A DNA stretch of 64,000 nucleotides from Adiantum capillus-veneris (GCA_014529385.2 CM043955.1:135108108-135172107); one strand, 5' to 3'; counted from the first letter of the stretch, positions 12,242-23,601 are shown. Translations and numbers: made by a program. The notes: generated by a model not told the origin, from the letters alone.

Positions 12242-14137
12242 ATGGATTCCAACAAGAATCAATCGACTTCTTTTGCATCTGCTAATGTGGGAGGAGATCA
12301 CGAAGAAGATTTTGATGAACAAAGAGAGAGAGAGTACGGGCCACCTTGGCCTACTCGGTTCGAACTTGAAGAGATGGAACGTCGACAGCAGGTTGACGAG
12401 TGCACAAATGAGATGGTTAAAATTGCGAAGGATCCGCAGTTGCAAAATTTGTCTCAACAATATCGTAGAAGTGCACACCTAGTGGCAGAAGGCCACAAAA
12501 CCACCCATCAAACCGGCAATCAAGAAACCTCCTTCTCCGAGGATGTTTACAGAGCAAGAATTACAAGAGGTGGTTCAGACACAGATGAATCGGCTTTTGG
12601 ACGCAAACAACAAATCCAAAAAGCAAGAGAAAAAGCACAAGAAGGGGACTTACTTCCCGGGTTATTTGGGTCGTCAATCTTCTTTTGCATCGTCAAGAAA
12701 GTTTAGAAGCGTGTACGATTTGAAGGACTACCCAATTCTTCTTCTTCTTCTTCTTCTTGTGACAGCTCTTCTAGCTCTTCTGACTCAAGCAAAGACAGAA
12801 AAGGTAAAAGCGAAGCAAAAAGCAAAGCTTCGAAAAGGGCAAGAAAAAGGCAAAGATGTCACGTGACACATCCCAACCCTATGTGTCCGTGGACAAGCTA
12901 CACCACAGCAGGGTTCAATCAGTATAGATTAGCAGTGATCTGGCACTTTTGTGAGTTTATTCGTAGACCGTGCATGCCCAGTCACTTAGCATAGATGCAT
13001 ATCCTCCGGTTGCACACAGCATGATCATCAGAGTTCCCATCAGAATCCATTAGCATCAGTTAGGGGAATTTTTCAGTGCATTTAGCCTATTTTCCTATTT
13101 TTGGTTATTTTCACTCATTATTTTTAAGTGACTTTCCAACAAAAGTAGGTAGGGCAATTTTGCTAAGTTAATTTATAAGCAAACCCAAGTTAGCACTAAA
13201 TGGCAGAAGAGGCAGCAGGAGCTTCCCGCTCAACAGGCAACTTCTCAGCAGTACCCCGCTCAGCACCCCCAGTGTTTTTGGACCTCCATCATCGCGCACA
13301 AGTTCCCATCCTTGGCGTTTTCCACAGTAGGCCATCGCCATCACCCTTAGCATCGTAGCGACAGCAGATGCTCATGATCGCCATCAGAATTCCTAGATTT
13401 GCTGGCGTTTTTCCCCAGATCAGCATGGGCGTTTTTGCAAGCATCATAGCGTTTTTGATTTGCGGTTCCAGATCAGCACCAGCGTTTTGCTAAGCAGCCA
13501 GAAGCCTCAGCGTTTTTGATTCTCAGCCATACCGCAGCAGAAAACGCAGATTTTCAGCCTTACGAACAGTAGCAGATTCCCCCAAGATTGGTTGCAGAAT
13601 GTTCCCTCATTTTCAGCCATAAAAACGCAACCAAAACAGTCATTTTCAGCCACCGAAACAGTCCCAAAATTCAGCAATTAGAAGATCTCAGATTTCAGCC
13701 ATCAAGTCGTCGTCGTCATCACCGTCGTCGTCATCGTCATAGTCCCATTGCATCAGTCCATTGCATTCGCATTGTACACCTTTGTGCAATCAAAGTAGAC
13801 CACTCTCGCCGACGAGAGTGGGGCCTTCGGAGGAGGGTTTTACAAACCTCTTGGTGTCGTATCTCTTCTCTCTCCTTCTCTCAGTCTCATTCATTTGCAC
13901 GCACAATATCCACTCACTTTGTTCGTGATCATAGCACTCTCCATAAAGACGGAAGGCTCTCTCCTTCCCTAAGAACTAAAAGGAACCTTGAGCAATAAAG
14001 ATCACTAATATTGAGAAAAAACAACATTCATTCCGCTGCACCTAACAAAAGAAGCCCAGATTTCGTTCAATTTCTGACAGTTCTACAGAGGAGTCATCCT
14101 TTAACAGCTCGGACCTCGACGAACACATGTTTTATGT
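12242..14137 (+). pseudogene. gag: Ty3/gypsy gag N-terminal part, frameshifted and split by a solo LTR
   Basis: Starts MDSNKNQSTSF, closely matching the gag starts at 18632 (plus) and 14892 (minus). Recognisable stretches are EYGPPWPTRFELEEMERRQQ, then in another frame FTEQELQEVV and FPGYLGRQSSF, then a TTC-encoded poly-Ser/Leu tract. A frameshift lies near 12450-12540. The sequence is split at 12857-14047 by a solo LTR, and about 90 bp of gag continue after it (14048-14137) before an abrupt switch to inverted sequence. Gag would form the particle; this copy cannot be translated through. The retrotrans_gag core domain is not reached. Confidence 0.85.
12857..14047 (+). mobile_element. Solo LTR, family A copy 2, TSD AAAGA, inside gag
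   Basis: Begins TGTCACGTGACACATCC and ends CACCTAACA. It is flanked by a perfect AAAGA duplication (12852-12856, 14048-14052). The gag sequence of the host chromovirus reads continuously across the insertion once one duplication is removed, as shown by the paralogous stretch near 19240. It is about 1.19 kb, slightly longer than the copy at 6869-7975, chiefly from indels near the start and in the AGCGTTTTT-rich middle. Confidence 0.95.
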
Positions 14138-14139
14138 CA

Positions 14140-14892
14140 CAAGTCGGGCACCAAGGCTAAAGCCTTGGGAGCATCTCGAAACCTTGAAAAGTGCTCAAAC
14201 TTTAATGCCTGTCGTCTCTTTCTTTGAATTCTTTGGGCTTTTTGCCCTTGTCGTCGAGAAAATCATATCGATTGGCTTTGTAAACATGCTTTCTTTTTGC
14301 ATAAAACATGTGTTCTGTCCGTCGTTTCTTGCCTTTCCTGTCCTCATCACTTGAATCAGAAGAAGATGAGGTGTCCGAGCTATCAGAAGATGAGGACGAA
14401 TTGGGCAATCCTTTGAAGCGTACTCGCTTCTTCTGTTTTCTGGTGTTTTCAAAAGTGGATTTCTGATCCAAGTAACCGGGGAAATTAGTTCCCTTGTTAC
14501 GTTGTAAATTGCTTTTCCGTTGGTGTATCCAGAATCTGATTGATTCGCGCCTAGACTGCATCCTGGATTTCTTCTTCAGTAAACATTCTTGGAGTAGGAG
14601 GCTTCTTGATTGCCGGTTTGATTGGTGGTTGGGTGGTTTTCTGCCACAGAGTATGAACTTCAGTCATCGCCTGCTGGTTCAAAAATTTTGCAAATTAGGG
14701 ATCCTTAACAAATTTAATCATCTGCTTCGTTGCCTGGTCAACCTGCTGTCGACGTTCCATCTCTTCAAGTTCGTACTGAGTAGGCCGAGGTGGGCCGTAC
14801 TCTTCCTCTGTTTGATCATGAGAATCTTCTCCAGGATCTTCTCCCGCATTCCCATATGCAGAAGAAGTCGATTGATCTCTATTGGAATCCAT
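14140..14892 (-). pseudogene. gag: Ty3/gypsy gag N-terminal part on the minus strand
   Basis: Starts MDSNRDQSTSSAYGN on the minus strand and continues EYGPPRPTQYELEEMERRQQ. A second frame gives FPGYLDQKSTFENTRKQKKR followed by an acidic Ser-rich tract (SSSSSDSSDTSSSSDSSDED). It runs on through YKANRYDFLDD towards the start of the gag core and then ends at the junction near 14140 with the plus-strand gag. A frameshift lies around 14560-14700. The Ser/Asp tract is shared by all three gag copies here. Retroelement capsid precursor; non-functional. Confidence 0.85.
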
Positions 14893-14943
14893 AAGTGTCG
14901 CGAGAAAAGGATCGGATTTCTTGGTAGAAGAGAAATTGGGCGT

Positions 14944-14955
14944 GCTTTGATACCA
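14944..14955 (-). promoter_or_regulatory. Primer-binding site, minus strand
   Basis: Minus-strand TGGTATCAAAGC, one mismatch from the usual initiator-Met site, one base from the LTR end. Confidence 0.85.
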
Positions 14956-14956
14956 C

Positions 14957-15573
14957 TGTAACAAACTTGGGCACCCCAAGTCTAGATTCTACCGTGACAT
15001 GAGAGAGAATCACTTCAAATACTTCACAACTTTAAAATTCACAGTTCAATTTGGTTGACACGGCCCGACGTAGTTCCGTGCCAAGAGAGATCGGCCCCGA
15101 AGACTGGCGCCCCCTTCCGTATTTCTTTTATATTAATCTTTGAGCAAAGTACAACTCTTGCAGGGACCTCTGCTCTCAGACTCTGCGTTCAGATGCTCTG
15201 AAGAATGAGGCCCTGAGGGCTCTTTTATTCTTACAAGGGATGCCAAAAACAGAGCCCCAAAAATCAAAAGCTCTTAAACTTAAAAGCTTCTCAAACTAAA
15301 AGCAATTATTTTAAAAGCAATTGATCCCAAAAATTTTCCCAGAAAGCATCAACACGATTTGCGGAATTCCGTACAACAGCTTGTGCAAAATCCGCACTTC
15401 CGTATGGCTTGCCACGTCAGCAGCGTGATTTCCGGCAAAAAATTAAGGCGTCCGTATTGGCTGCCACGTCATCAGCCTGTCAATGTGAATTTCGACGTTC
15501 CGTACAGGCTCTTCTCAGCCAAGAGTGTGAGTGTGTCTCCCGGGGTCTATTGCCACGTCACCCATTTGTGACG
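14957..15573 (-). mobile_element. Chromovirus-family 5' LTR on the minus strand (truncated element 2)
   Basis: On the plus strand it runs from TGTAACAAACTTGGG to CACCCATTTGTGAC, the mirror image of the family LTR. The conserved block reads CTGGCGCCCCC on the plus strand near 15105. Its outer end abuts a Ty1/copia reverse-transcriptase frame, so it inserted into that element. The expected terminal base of the LTR is substituted. Confidence 0.88.
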
Positions 15574-17450
15574 CGAGCGGTGGGAGCAAAGGTCTCGTCA
15601 AAGTCCATGCTTGGTCGCTGTGTGAAACCCCAAACAAGTCTTGCCTTGTGTTTGTCGAGGGAACCATTGGCCTTGTACTTTGTCTTGAAAATCCATTTCG
15701 TAGAAACCACCTTCCGCTTGTTGGGCCTAGGAGCCAAAATCCAGGTTTTATTCCACTCAATAGCGTCCATCTCTATCTGCATGACACGCTTCCAGCAATC
15801 ATGTTGAAGTGCTTCCTCCATCGAGGAAGGCTCAACTGGTGAAGCCTGAATCTGGGACATCAATGCAAAGTTCACAAACTCTGCGCCGTCATGAACTTGC
15901 CTCTGCTTGACGCGCGCTGAACGTTGAGGCTGTTCAGGGTTTGGCGAGTCTGGTAACTTCGTGACTGCAAAGGAAGAAACAGTAGAGTAGAGCCAACCAA
16001 GAACTAACTTCTTCTTGCGAGGTGGGATTGCCTCCACCGAAAGAGAACCATCATCCATATCAGAATTGGAATCTGACATGGCATGGTCTGGTGAAGTAAC
16101 TGGCTGCAATGTAGAGGGTACGTGGCTAGGGATAGGGGTAGGATCAGGTGTAGGGGGTGGACGAGCAGGAGGTAGGAAGGTACATGCTTGGATGTTGCCC
16201 CCTGTGCAGGTGTCCTGAAAAACTCCATGAAAGTCACATCACGGCTAACTGTGCTGGCGTTGAATGCCCTTTGACTTGCACCACTGTGCAAAGTCCTTCG
16301 AGGTGAACTCACCTCCTCTGTTTGAGCGAATACATTTGACGTGCAAGTCCTCTTTTTCAACCATCGTCTTCCAATTTCGAATGAAACTGAAAGCCTCTGA
16401 CTTGAGCAATAAGAATGAAGCCCAAGCGTACCTGCTGAAATCATCCACACGCACAAGCAAAAACTGTGAGCTAGAAAATGAAGGAGTGCTCATTGGGCCA
16501 CATAAATCAATTTGAACAAGTGCGAGTGGTGCCGAAGCTCTGTTGGATGCCTGCTTCGGAAAGGCAACCTTGTGTTGCTTGCCCATCTGGCAAGCCTCAC
16601 ATATGCCTGATGAGGAGTGTATCGCTGGTAAATCCTCCACCATAGAAGTCCAATAGCCTGCTGAAGCTGCTAATAGCATAGATGTCCAAATCGTGCATGC
16701 CATAGAGAAGAAGACTCCGTGGTCCGAGACAGAAGAGCAGTGAGGCGGTATACAAAACAATCGCGTTCACCGCGTGCAAGGATAGTACCTGTTGTAGAAT
16801 CAGAAATGGTCACTGTGCCACTACCAAAGTGTATGTCAGCTCCCTGAGAGTCCAAACTCGACACAGAGAGGAGGTTGAAGGCCATGTCCGGAACGTAAAG
16901 TGCCTCCACTAAATTGAACTTCGGGTGTGAGGTAGAATGAAAGAGGGTAATCTGGTCTGTGCCAGACACTGGAATCTCATGGTTGTCACCCATAGTGACG
17001 GTCTGCCCATGAGTCTCCTTGAGAGAGCTAAACCAAGACTGTTGGGGAGTCATGTGAGTGGTGGCTCCACTGTCAACAACCCAAGTACTTGACTGCGATG
17101 TAGCAAGAGTGTGGTCCGTCGTCGCGACAAGAGTAGTCCCCGCCGTCTCGTGAGAGGCTACAACTGTAGTCGAGGCTGTCTGTTTCTCCATGTTGGCCTC
17201 GTCTCGCTTCTTCTTTCTGCATTCTGATTCTTTGTGCTCTTTCTTGTGGTAGAGGTAACATTCGATGTCCTTCTTCTTCTTCTTCTTACCTTTACCTTTC
17301 TTGTTGCCTCCTTGAGCTATCAAAGCTCCCTTTGCATCAACAACACCTCCGGCTCGAAATGTGGAGTGCCCCTCGATCTGTCTAAGGGAAGGGAGAATCT
17401 TGCCTAGGAGGGAAAAGAGGTACGTCCAGATGTGAGGAAACTCTAAAAGT
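15574..17450 (-). pseudogene. pol: Ty1/copia gag-pol fragment A, antisense, truncated
   Basis: Minus strand, in order. End of gag with a damaged zinc knuckle near 17250 (second Cys is Tyr). Protease with VVDSGATTHMT. Pre-integrase LWHARFGHL. Integrase with CEACQMGKQH, the LVQIDLCGPM catalytic Asp and SNRGGEFTS where TDNGGE is usual. Then, after a deletion of the rest of integrase, reverse-transcriptase start TKWIFKTKYKANGSLDKHKA and FDETFAPTAR. The frame ends exactly at 15573, where the chromovirus LTR begins. Several frameshifts separate the blocks. The upstream LTR was not found; gag sequence fades out near 17450. Confidence 0.9.
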
Positions 17451-17815
17451 TGAATACTAAGAGGCCAGCCATGCGTGTCGAGGTGATGTCGCCTCCGGCG
17501 AAGGCAAGGTCGTTGAGAGTTCTCGCATGCGGCGGGTCAACCCCTTCTAGTGTGACACCAACCCGACACCGTCACTCCTTGGATGTAGCACAACAATTCA
17601 AAGGGAATAAACATGATTATAAACCGGATGTGTTTCTAGGTCATTGTCTTGCAGATTACTTTGGGATATTGGACGGGATATGTTCGTAGTTCATTTTCCA
17701 ATGTGGCGGCACAACTCAAGGTAGAATGCTCATGGAGACGAGAGGTAGTTGAAAAATCCAAGGTTTACCTAGTACTAGTGCTGCATGTGTGGGCTATTCG
17801 GTCTATGGTAGCATC
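17451..17815. other. No gene recognised
   Basis: Lies between the antisense copia fragment and the outer non-autonomous element. It may be further decayed copia gag, but no motif can be named. Confidence 0.45.
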
Positions 17816-17834
17816 TATGAGAGGGCGCGTGTGC

Positions 17835-17876
<42 letters not shown>

Positions 17877-17899
17877 ACACACACAAGGTATGGTGTAAG
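17816..17899 (-). mobile_element. Family N 3' LTR, first part
   Basis: Matches the end of the uninterrupted copy at 33808-33898, including a GA tract (17838-17874) and CAAGGTATGGT at the breakpoint. The rest resumes at 24915 after the chromovirus. The terminal TG reads TA here. Confidence 0.85.
17838..17874. repeat. (AG)n tract inside family N LTR
   Basis: Positional counterpart of the tracts at 33832-33877 and 37506-37597 in other copies of this LTR. Confidence 0.95.
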
Positions 17900-17935
17900 T
17901 GTCACAAAGTGATGACGTGGCTACCGACAACAAAA

Positions 17936-18060
17936 ACCCTAATTTTTGCAAGAAACCCTAAAATTCCTGCAAACCCTAATTTCTGCCAAAAACCCTAATT
18001 TGCAAAAACCCTAACCCTAACTGCTGGCTGAAACCCTAAAGTGGCTGGAAACCCTAAAAC
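17936..18060 (+). promoter_or_regulatory. Cluster of telomere-box-like AAACCCTAA motifs in LTR
   Basis: Seven or more AAACCCTAA or CCCTAA words lie within 125 bp, spaced by about 10-20 bp of TTTCTGCCAG-like filler. The 3' LTR carries the same cluster at about 24223-24365. The plant telomere unit is CCCTAAA, and telo-boxes are known binding motifs for Myb-type telobox proteins. Regulatory use here is inference. Confidence 0.7.
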
Positions 18061-18198
18061 AGGCGGCAAATGCCACGTGGCAGCAGTACGGACACTTCGG
18101 GATTTTTCGGAGCTGAAAAAAAAGCAGCAAGCGACGCAAAAACTGCAGCTTTTTGGCTACGCAAATTTGAGTTGTGAGAGGATATGCTTTACTCTCTT

Positions 18199-18202
<4 letters not shown>

Positions 18203-18239
<37 letters not shown>
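18203..18239. repeat. (GA)n tract in chromovirus 5' LTR
   Basis: About 18 GA units; the 3' LTR has about 36 units at the same place. Confidence 0.95.
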
Positions 18240-18241
<2 letters not shown>

Positions 18242-18561
18242 TATGCTTTTGTTTTTGAAAGCTTTTGGGGCTCTGCTTTTGGGCATCCCTTGTAATCTTT
18301 AAATTAGTGGTTTAGGGCTTACTCTGCAGAGCATTTGGACGCAGAGTCTGAGAGTGAAACCCTAACCGCTCTTTGTACTTTGACATTGATCTAATACATA
18401 AAGAAATACCGAAAGGGGCGCCAGTTTTTGGGGCCAATATCTCTAGGCACGGAACTCCGCTGGGCCAATGCAAATCTAATGTGATCTGTGAATTGTTTTG
18501 AAGTGGTTATTTGGTGCTGTGGTGATTGATTCTTATCTTGGAGTGTCCAAGTCTGTTACAA

Positions 18562-18573
18562 TGGTATCAGAGC
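18562..18573 (+). promoter_or_regulatory. Primer-binding site, initiator tRNA-Met type
   Basis: TGGTATCAGAGC, one base after the LTR end. Confidence 0.93.
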
Positions 18574-18631
18574 ACGGCCGATTTCTCTTCTACGGGAAAT
18601 CCGATCCTCAAATTTTTTTTTCGCGGCACCT

Positions 18632-19841
18632 ATGGCTTCACGCAAGGATCAGTCGACTCCTTCTGCATCTGGAGATGCGGGTAGGGAGCACAACGAAGAT
18701 TCCGGTAGAGAGTATGGCCCGCCTCGGTCTTCTCAGGCGGAGCAACGAGAGATGGAGCGTCGTCAGTTGATTGGCGATGCAACAAAGATGATGCTCAATT
18801 TTGCGAAGGACCCAAAATTTGCAAAGTATATGAGCGAGACTCCTTTTCAGGAAGTGCATGAGCAGTGGCAGAAAACCACTACATCACCCCCGAAACCCAC
18901 TCTCAAGAAACCTTCTGCTCACAAGAAATATTCAGAGAAGGAATTAGAAGAGGTGGTTGATGCACGGATTGCTAAGCTTTTTGACGCGCAAAGGAAATCC
19001 AAAAAGCACGGCAGAAAGTAGAAGAAAAGCACCAACTTCCCGGGTTATTTGGGTCGTCAGTCGACTTTTGACAAAGCAAAGAAACAGAAGAAGCGTGTTC
19101 ACTTTGAAGGAGTACCCAGTTCTTCTTCTTCTTCTTCTTCTTCTTCTTATAACAGTTCTTCTAGCTCTTCAGATTCGAGCGAAGAAGGACAGAAAAGGTT
19201 AAAAGCGAAGCAAGAAACAACGCTTCGGAAAGGGCAAGAAAAAGGCAAAGAAGGCTAAATCTCGCGCAGAGATTGACAGTTCTACTGAGGACTCGTCTAC
19301 AGACAGCTCAAATTCCGATGATGGAAACTTTTATGCGAACAAGAAGAATTTTTATAAAGCCAACCAGTATGACTTTCTGGAAGATAAAAGCAAGAAAGTC
19401 CGAGAGTTTAAGGAAGGTGGACACTCGATCAAATGTGATACTTTTTCAGGATACTCAGATGCTTCGAAGGCTTTGTCTTTTATACAGCAGTTTGACATCG
19501 CTTTCGTGGGAGGACGCTACTCAGAGCACTCCAAGATTCGGAGAGCTACCTCTTACTTTAAGGGGAATGCTCGCACTTGGTGGTCCACTCTTCTTTTAAA
19601 CAAGACTGCGCCAATTAAATGGCTGAAGTTCAAGAAGCTTTTTATTTCTTCTTGGTTGATGCAAGAGTATGAACGAGATATACGAGCTGCTTGGAACCAT
19701 CTTCAGATGACCAAGAAAGATACAATAAATGCTTACTGTGAGAGATTCTGGAGCTCTTCTCTACCGGCCTCTTCATTCAAGAAGATCTCGTTCAGAGAGC
19801 AGATTGAGCGGTTCACCTTGGGTCTACCTACAGAGATCTGA
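18632..19841 (+). pseudogene. gag: Chromovirus gag
   Basis: Starts MASRKDQSTPSASGDAG; the ATG is about 60 bp after the primer site. N-terminal part: EYGPPRSSQAEQREMERRQL, then KKYSEKELEEVVDARI. A TAG at 19019-19021 interrupts it, followed in frame by FPGYLGRQSTF and a long poly-Ser tract encoded by TTC/TCT repeats (about 19119-19170). After a frame change, the retrotrans_gag core is clear: SYFKGNARTWWSTLL, WLKFKKLFISSWL, then the INAYCERFW and IERFTLGLP helices. A TGA at 19839-19841 separates it from the zinc-knuckle part, in the same frame. Role: particle protein. Not translatable as one chain. Confidence 0.92.
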
Positions 19842-19850
19842 GATCACGGC

Positions 19851-20693
19851 TTGGAACAGAAGTCAGCTTCTATTCAGGAGTTGATGAGTCATGCGAAGCG
19901 GGGCTTTGCCATTCTCTCTGGCAGTCTGACCTACCCCACAGATGAGGCCATGACACGAGCCGAACAGACTTCTGGAAATGAAAGTAGAAAGAAAAAGAGC
20001 AACCGAAAGAAAAAGGATGCACGACCCAAGCTTACTCCTCAGGAGCGAGCTCGATTCATCAAGGAGGGGAAGTGCTTTGGATGCGGGGAACATGGACATT
20101 TCTCCGCGAAGTGCCCTAAAAAGGCACAGAAAGGACAGAATGATAAGGACGACGACAGGATTGAGAGTTCGAGAGCAGCTGAGGAACAAGGACGAAAAGG
20201 CAAGATGAAAACAGGACTGGTTCTAGATTGTGTGGGTACCGATCCCGACACCATGGACGAGAGTACAGAACTTTGCCGAGCTTGGGGCAAAGTGAAAGAT
20301 CAAGAGGCCGTGATCTTCTTTGATGGAGGAGCCAAGGCCAATTTCATTTCACCGGAATTGGCGGCGCGGCTCGAGATCACTCTCGATCGGATGAGACCAC
20401 TTGCGGAGGCAGTTCTAGCGGCACTCGGTAGGGACATAGCCATTACACCTGTCATTGGCAAACTTCGGTTGCATTGTCAGGGGTATTTGGGGCATGAGGA
20501 CTTCTTCATAATGCCTTTGGAGGGTTTTGATGTTCTCTTAGGGATTCCCTGGTACCACAAGAACAACGCCGTGGTCGATTATCGGGCGAGAAAAGCGACT
20601 TTGACTACAGAGAAGGGTAGAACCATTGTACTTGATATTAAACTGAAGGGCGAGTCTGACCCTATTGTATCGCTTCGGCCATTTCAAAATTAA
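19851..20693 (+). pseudogene. pro: Chromovirus zinc knuckle and aspartic protease
   Basis: Continues the gag frame after the TGA. A CCHC zinc knuckle (CFGCGEHGHFSAKC) is at 20073-20114, preceded by a basic Lys/Arg stretch, as expected for an RNA-binding nucleocapsid. The retropepsin-like domain follows with VIFFDGGAKANFIS; the usual DSG or DTG is DGG (20322-20330), so the catalytic Ser/Thr is lost. The flap and C-terminal part end in FDVLLGIPWYHKNNAVVDY, typical of Ty3 proteases. The frame stops at TAA 20691-20693. Confidence 0.9.
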
Positions 20694-22200
20694 TGAAATC
20701 CAGTCTGTTTGTTTACTCGATCTTTATGAAAGAATTGAGCGATAAGGATAGGACAAATATGTCTAAACTTGATAAAGAACGCCAATATTTTCTCCACTCT
20801 CATGCCGATTGCCTCTCAAAAGGCCTACCAGGCGAGTTACCAACTGCTCGTCCTGAAGATCATACCATTGATCTAATACCTGGAAGCACACTTTGAACCG
20901 GCCACCTTACCGTGTGGGCCGAGCACAGAATGAAGAGATTATGAACCAAGTGAAAGACCTCTTGGAAAAGGGTCTTGTCCAGCCTAGTACTTCACCGTAT
21001 TGCTCTCCAGTGTTGTTGGTTTTGAAGAAAGACGGATCTTGGAGAATGTGTATCGATTATAGAGCTCTCAACAAAATTACCATCAAGAACAGACTTCGGA
21101 TTCCTAGGATCGATGATATACTCGACAGGTTACAAGGATCCTCGTGATTTAGCATGATTGACTTGAAGAGTGGATATCATCAGATCCGAATCGCGCCGGG
21201 AGACGTCTACAAGACAGCCTTTCGGACTACTTTTGGGTTATTTGAGTTTTTGGTGATGCCTTTTGGCTTAACCAATGCTCCTGCGACATTTAACCGGATG
21301 ATGGACATGATTTTCGAGAGTACAGGCTATTTGTTGGCACTTTTTTTGACGACATCATTGTTTTCTCCAAGAATGAGGCAGAACACAGAGATCATCTGCT
21401 GCAGGCCTTTCAGGCATTACGAGATCACAAGTTAGTGATTAATGCAAAGAAAAGTGAATTTTTCCTACTAGAGACACTTTTTGAGACACATTGTCTTAGC
21501 AGCAGGAATGCAAATGGATCCGGCCAAGATAGAGACTATATGTGATTGGCCCGATTTGAAGAATGTCCATGAAGTTAGAAGCTTCTTGGGACTGTGTTCG
21601 TACTACAGGCGGTTCATACGAAAGTTTGGAGAGGTTGCTTCCCCTTTGCATATCTTGACACAGAAAGGAGTCTTTTTCTCGTGGGGATCCACAGAGGTGA
21701 CTGCCTTTCAGACATTGAAAGAGAAATTGACTACGGGACCAGTTTTGACTTTGCCGGACTTGCAGAAGTCATTTGAAGTATATTGTGATGCTTGTGGTCG
21801 TAGTCTGGGTGCGGTCTTAATGCAAGAAGGCCATGTCATTGCTTACGAGAGTCAATTGTTCTCTAGGCCGGAGATGACAACACAGATTTATGAGAAAGAG
21901 CTTTTGGTGGTTATCCATGCTCTTACTCAGTGGCGGCATTACCTACTTGGAGCAGATTTTACTGTCTTTACAAACCATCAGAGTTTGTGCTACTTCTTGT
22001 CACAGAAGCAGCTTTTGGAAAAGCAGATGCGGTGGGCGAACATCTTGTCATAGTTTCACTTCCAGATTGTCCATGTGCAGGGACAGAAGAATGTGGTGGC
22101 ATATGCTTTGTCTCGGAAGCCGTTGGTTCTGGCTATTTTTGCGATACATCATAGGAGCTTCGAGGATATGGTCGATTAGTATGCCACAGATACAGATTTT
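20693..22200 (+). pseudogene. pol: Chromovirus reverse transcriptase and RNase H
   Basis: Spread over at least three frames. The lead-in [13 protein letters not shown] is followed by [20 protein letters not shown]. The polymerase shows [29 protein letters not shown] and [13 protein letters not shown]. The catalytic box reads FFDD (21345-21353), reached only after a frameshift, where YXDD would be usual. A TGA at 21145-21147 lies before the Asp-containing motif. The connection region gives VRSFLGLCSYYRRFI. RNase H is recognised by FEVYCDACGRSLGAVL, the YEKELLVV Glu and TVFTNHQSL (usual TDH is TNH). TAG stops at 22051-22053 and near 22177 follow. Confidence 0.92.
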
Positions 22201-22266
22201 GTAGATATTTTCACACGGATACGGGATGGGGAGACAATAGCAGGATACTCCATTCGAGAAGGCTAC

Positions 22267-23601
22267 TTGATGAGAAAAACCATGTTGTGCGTTACACAAC
22301 CGTTGAGGGAAAAGCTTATGACTGAATGCCATTGTCCACCTTTTACGGGTCACCGCGGCATTGCTACCACCATGAAGGGGGTAGAGAGATACTTCTTTTG
22401 GCCGAGACTCAAAAAGGATGTGGAAGAATTTGTGCATAGCTGCTTAGTATGCCAGAAGGTCAAGTTTGACAGGCATAAGGCACAAGGATTGTTACAGCCT
22501 TTACCCATACCCACCCGCCCCTGGGAAAGTATTGCAATGGATTTCATTTTTGATATCCCGAGAACACAGAGTGGTCACGATGGTATCTGGACTGTTATTG
22601 ACAGATTTAACAAACAGACTCATTTCATTCCAGTGAAAAAAACAGTCAAGCCGGATCACTTAGCTAGACTGCTTGTGGCCCAGATCTTCAGATTACATGG
22701 CATGCCTGAGACGATTGTCTCCGACAGAGACCCCAAATTTACGAGTTTGTTTTGGAAGGCAATTTGGGAGAACATTGGCACGCTGTTGCAGTTCTCGTCA
22801 TCGTGCCACCCGCAGATTGATGGGCAATCTGAGATTGCAAATTCAGTGGTTCTAGATTTATTGAAGTCTTATATCTCAGATCAGAAGACTCAATGGGAAA
22901 AGTACTTACCTTTGGTGGAATTTGCCTACAATAACACGATACACTCTTTGACGGGGAAGGCACTATTTGAGATTGTTGAAGGTGCTGCGAAGGTTCCACC
23001 CTTCCTAAGCACGAAAGATAAGATTTTTGAAGCGGATGAATATACGCGAGATTTGGATACGGCTTTTGCCAAGGTTCGCGAGACTTTGCAAAAGTCTCAA
23101 GAACGACAGAAAAAGGCAGCGGATTGCCATCGTCGCGACTTGAAATTGAAGGAGGATGATTGGGTGCTCTTACGTTTTGAGAAGGCACGCCTAAGAAAGA
23201 AAAAGGGAAAGGAGAGGCTTTTTCCAAAGCTTAGTATGCGATACTATGGACCTTTCCAGATTACTGAAAAGATAAATGATGTCTCCTTCCGATTGAAACT
23301 GCCAGATACTTGGAGGATTCACAATGCATTCCATGTGAGTCTCTTGAAACCTTTTAAGGGTGATATGCCTGATGATGGGGAGCCTGATGAGTAACCTGAA
23401 GTGGAAGAAAATGAGGAGATCCTTGTGCCTGAATAGATTTTGGCACATAAGGATATGAAGACTAAAGGTAAAGTCCGAAGGCGGTTCTTGGTTAAGTTCA
23501 AGAACTATCCTGCATTGGATGCGAAGTGGATGGAGGAGGAGGACCTAGCAGATACTCCTCAGATTGTGAAACTTTACCTCGATGCTTTTGGTTTAGCATA
23601 G
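22267..23601 (+). pseudogene. int: Chromovirus integrase with C-terminal chromodomain
   Basis: Integrase HHCC zinc finger: GHRGIATTMKGVERYFFWP then CLVCQ. The catalytic core has AMDFIFDIP, VSDRDPKFTS and HPQIDGQSEIANS supplying the Asp, Asp and Glu. The C-terminal part has LRKKKGKERLFPKLSMRYYG then PFQI and IHNAFHVSLLKPF. After stops at 23392-23394 (TAA) and near 23434 (TAG), both in frame, a chromodomain is visible: RRRFLVKFKNYPALDAKWM. The chromodomain places the element among plant chromoviruses, whose integration is directed to marked chromatin. The open part 22267-23394 is 375 codons. Confidence 0.93.

Larger units (their letters stand above)
17900..18560 (+). mobile_element. Chromovirus 5' LTR
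   Basis: Starts TGTCACAAAGTGATGACGTG and ends GTCTGTTACA. It holds a cluster of AAACCCTAA words (about 17936-18060), a GA tract (18203-18239), and the conserved GAAAGGGGCGCCAGTTTTTG block (18411-18430). The usual TATA position reads TTTAAAT near 18297. Confidence 0.93.

Noticed and set aside
6869-14047. A single 7.2-kb LTR retrotransposon with family A LTRs
   Set aside because: Each LTR has its own different perfect target duplication, and the intervening DNA has no matching PBS or PPT.
17936-18060. True chromosome-end telomere array
   Set aside because: Motifs are spaced by filler and repeated in both LTRs of an element; no perfect CCCTAAA run.
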